Assembly (NCBI RefSeq): GCF_002797815.1
Contig: NZ_PGFJ01000002.1
Coordinates: 1 to 64,000 of the forward strand
DNA length: 64,000 bases
From: Mucilaginibacter auburnensis
Lineage (GTDB): Bacteria > Bacteroidota > Bacteroidia > Sphingobacteriales > Sphingobacteriaceae
Direction: 5' to 3'
Below the pieces are notes generated by a model, which ran no database searches, was not told the origin of the DNA, and saw only the letters and a program-made list of their open reading frames with translations. Positions 62,777 to 64,000 of this stretch are shown piece after piece. The position numbers were made by a program, and so were the translations under genes. Within the stretch, counting starts at the first letter, position 1; each line of letters begins with the position of its first letter.

Positions 62777-63127
62777 ATGAAAAAATTATTATTAGTTGGA
62801 GCTTTTGTATTGGGCTTTAGTGTAGTGAGCCTTGCACAAGGACCCCCTACTCCAGAAGAGCGTGTTGCAGCTTTAAAGACTTCTTTGTCATTGAATGATG
62901 CACAAGTTGCCAAAGCAAAAGTTATTTATGATGCACAAGGCAAAAGCATGGATAGCCTTATGAGCAGTGCAAACGGTGATTTTCAGTCAGCTATGCCTAA
63001 GTTTGTAAAAATCATGGAAAGCACAAACACTAAGATCAAAGCAATATTAACACCCGAACAACAACCTGCTTTTCAAAAACAGGTAGACGCTATGAATGAG
63101 CGTTTTAAACAAATGGGCGGTAACTAA
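62777..63127 (+). CDS. Small exported protein, downstream tandem copy
   Basis: This 116-residue protein is a paralogue of the gene just upstream: the first 20 bases of the coding sequence are identical. Both have the same layout of signal peptide (MKKLLLVGAFVLGFSVVSLAQ), SLNDAQVAKAKVIYDAQGKSMDSLMS and ILTPEQQPAFQKQVDAMNERF. The pair arose by tandem duplication and has since diverged. It is probably periplasmic, with a stress-chaperone-like role inferred from the repeat motif only. Confidence 0.82.
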   Translation: MKKLLLVGAFVLGFSVVSLAQGPPTPEERVAALKTSLSLNDAQVAKAKVIYDAQGKSMDSLMSSANGDFQSAMPKFVKIMESTNTKIKAILTPEQQPAFQKQVDAMNERFKQMGGN

Positions 63128-63146
63128 TAAGCACTTGCATACATTT

Positions 63147-63178
63147 AAAAGCCTCGGGTTTACCGGGGCTTTTTTTAT
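63147..63178 (+). terminator. Terminator after the tandem small genes
   Basis: AAAAGCCTCGG (63147-63157) pairs with CCGGGGCTTTT (63163-63173) with one wobble, followed by a T-run. Confidence 0.85.
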
Positions 63179-63198
63179 TTTAGCCAAAATTTATTGTA

Positions 63199-64000
63199 TT
63201 GAGCGCAGCAGAAAGATTTATGCAGAACAGACTGTCTGAAAGGCAGCAGGCAGGTAATTTAAGAGCTTTAAAACCGGAAGGTAACCTTATAGACTTTTGC
63301 TCAAATGATTACCTGGGATTTGCCCGCTCAACAGAACTTAAACGATTAATCGAACAAGAGTGCAATACCAACGGTGTATTAAACGGATCAACGGGGTCAA
63401 GATTAATATCCGGCAATCTAAAATATACAGAAGAACTTGAATCAAGTATTGCTGTCAGTGTGGAGGCAGAAGCCGCGTTACTGTTCAACTCTGGCTATGA
63501 TGCGAACATTGGGCTCCTCTCCTGCTTGCCTCAACGCGGTGACACAGTTATTTGTGATGAGTTGATTCATGCTTCGGCAATTGACGGCGTACGCCTAAGC
63601 AATGCCAACCGATATACTTTTGAGCATAACAATTTAGATAGCCTTGAAAGCAAACTTAAAAATGCTAAAGGTTTGTGCTATGTGGTTATTGAGAGCGTTT
63701 ATTCAATGGACGGTGATACCCCTCCCCTTATGGAGTTAATTAACCTAACCCAAAAGTACAACGCACATTTAATAGTTGATGAAGCCCATGCTTTTGGTCT
63801 TTTCAAAAAAGGTTTAGTTGCAGAACTTGGTCTTGAAGAGCATGTTTTTGCACGGATTGTTACGTTTGGAAAGGCGTTAGGCTGTCACGGGGCTGTGGTT
63901 GTGGGCAGCGCTGTGTTACGCCAATATCTGATTAATTTTGCACGATCATTCGTTTACACAACGGCAGCACCTTTTCATCAGATAGCGACCATTAAGGTTG
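63199..64000 (+). CDS. bioF: 8-amino-7-oxononanoate synthase, N-terminal part (runs off the window)
   Basis: The frame is open to the last base, giving about 267 residues. I take the start at TTG 63199 (SAAERFMQNRLSERQQAGNLRALK); the ATG at 63220 is the alternative. Conserved features: DFCSNDYLGFAR, NGSTGSRLISGN, LLFNSGYDANIG, DELIHASAIDG, IVDEAHAFGLF and the PLP-Lys motif TFGKALGCHGAVVVGS. It condenses pimeloyl-ACP/CoA with L-alanine to make KAPA for biotin. Alpha-oxoamine synthases of other kinds (KBL, spt) look similar, but the motifs fit BioF best. Confidence 0.88.
   Translation, partial: MSAAERFMQNRLSERQQAGNLRALKPEGNLIDFCSNDYLGFARSTELKRLIEQECNTNGVLNGSTGSRLISGNLKYTEELESSIAVSVEAEAALLFNSGYDANIGLLSCLPQRGDTVICDELIHASAIDGVRLSNANRYTFEHNNLDSLESKLKNAKGLCYVVIESVYSMDGDTPPLMELINLTQKYNAHLIVDEAHAFGLFKKGLVAELGLEEHVFARIVTFGKALGCHGAVVVGSAVLRQYLINFARSFVYTTAAPFHQIATIKV

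Overview
The window comes from the chromosome of a Bacteroidota member, most likely a Mucilaginibacter- or Pedobacter-like Sphingobacteriaceae. The grounds are a C-terminal type IX secretion sorting domain, promoter elements of the Bacteroidota TTG-N19/20-TAnnTTTG type, a lack of clear Shine-Dalgarno sequences, and housekeeping proteins that read as this group. I see no prophage, CRISPR array, intact insertion sequence or rRNA operon. Almost all of it is ordinary core genome, and the interest lies in a few loci.

Layout. 1-3.8 kb: the end of gcvT, a small ArsR/AHSA1/VOC operon with clear operator dyads, and a secreted beta-propeller protein. 3.9-7.6 kb: tRNA-Ser(UGA) and a leftward run of envelope genes (stand-alone PASTA protein, rhodanese, MltG, thioesterase, YihY). 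7.8-18.9 kb: rightward ddl, a stress-type monooxygenase domain, an MFS exporter, rpsO-pnp, rpe, serC-serA and a UMF1 transporter. 19-25.3 kb: an aldehyde dehydrogenase, a 32-residue membrane-peptide gene with its own promoter and terminator, proBA, a CvpA-CAP fusion and a siroheme/cobalamin methyltransferase. 25.4-34.8 kb: a glycosyltransferase, a large hybrid histidine kinase, a lone receiver, a pseudo-receiver/sugar-transferase fusion, a nucleoid-associated protein, mnmE and a metallophosphoesterase.

35.0-45.2 kb holds the outstanding system: a tightly packed leftward operon of about 10 kb. In transcription order it encodes a Ser/Thr kinase, an FHA-like protein, a 29-residue membrane microprotein, a membrane PP2C phosphatase, a 1357-residue fusion of a SEDS (FtsW/RodA) glycosyltransferase to a penicillin-binding transpeptidase, an FHA protein, and a second Ser/Thr kinase closely related to the first. 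The content, and much of the order, match the actinobacterial fhaA-fhaB-pstP-rodA-pbpA-pknA-pknB locus. I infer a phospho-Ser/Thr-controlled peptidoglycan synthase module in Bacteroidota in which RodA and PbpA have become one polypeptide.

45.4-64 kb: tnaA, free-methionine sulfoxide reductase, a DNA glycosylase, a deacetylase-family gene, a four-gene operon ending in a MATE transporter, gyrA followed by two TPR genes, hemF, an MFS transporter, a cold-shock protein, a 1-Cys peroxiredoxin, a tandem pair of small exported proteins, and the start of bioF, which runs off the window.

All calls are from reading motifs by eye; no database search was run.
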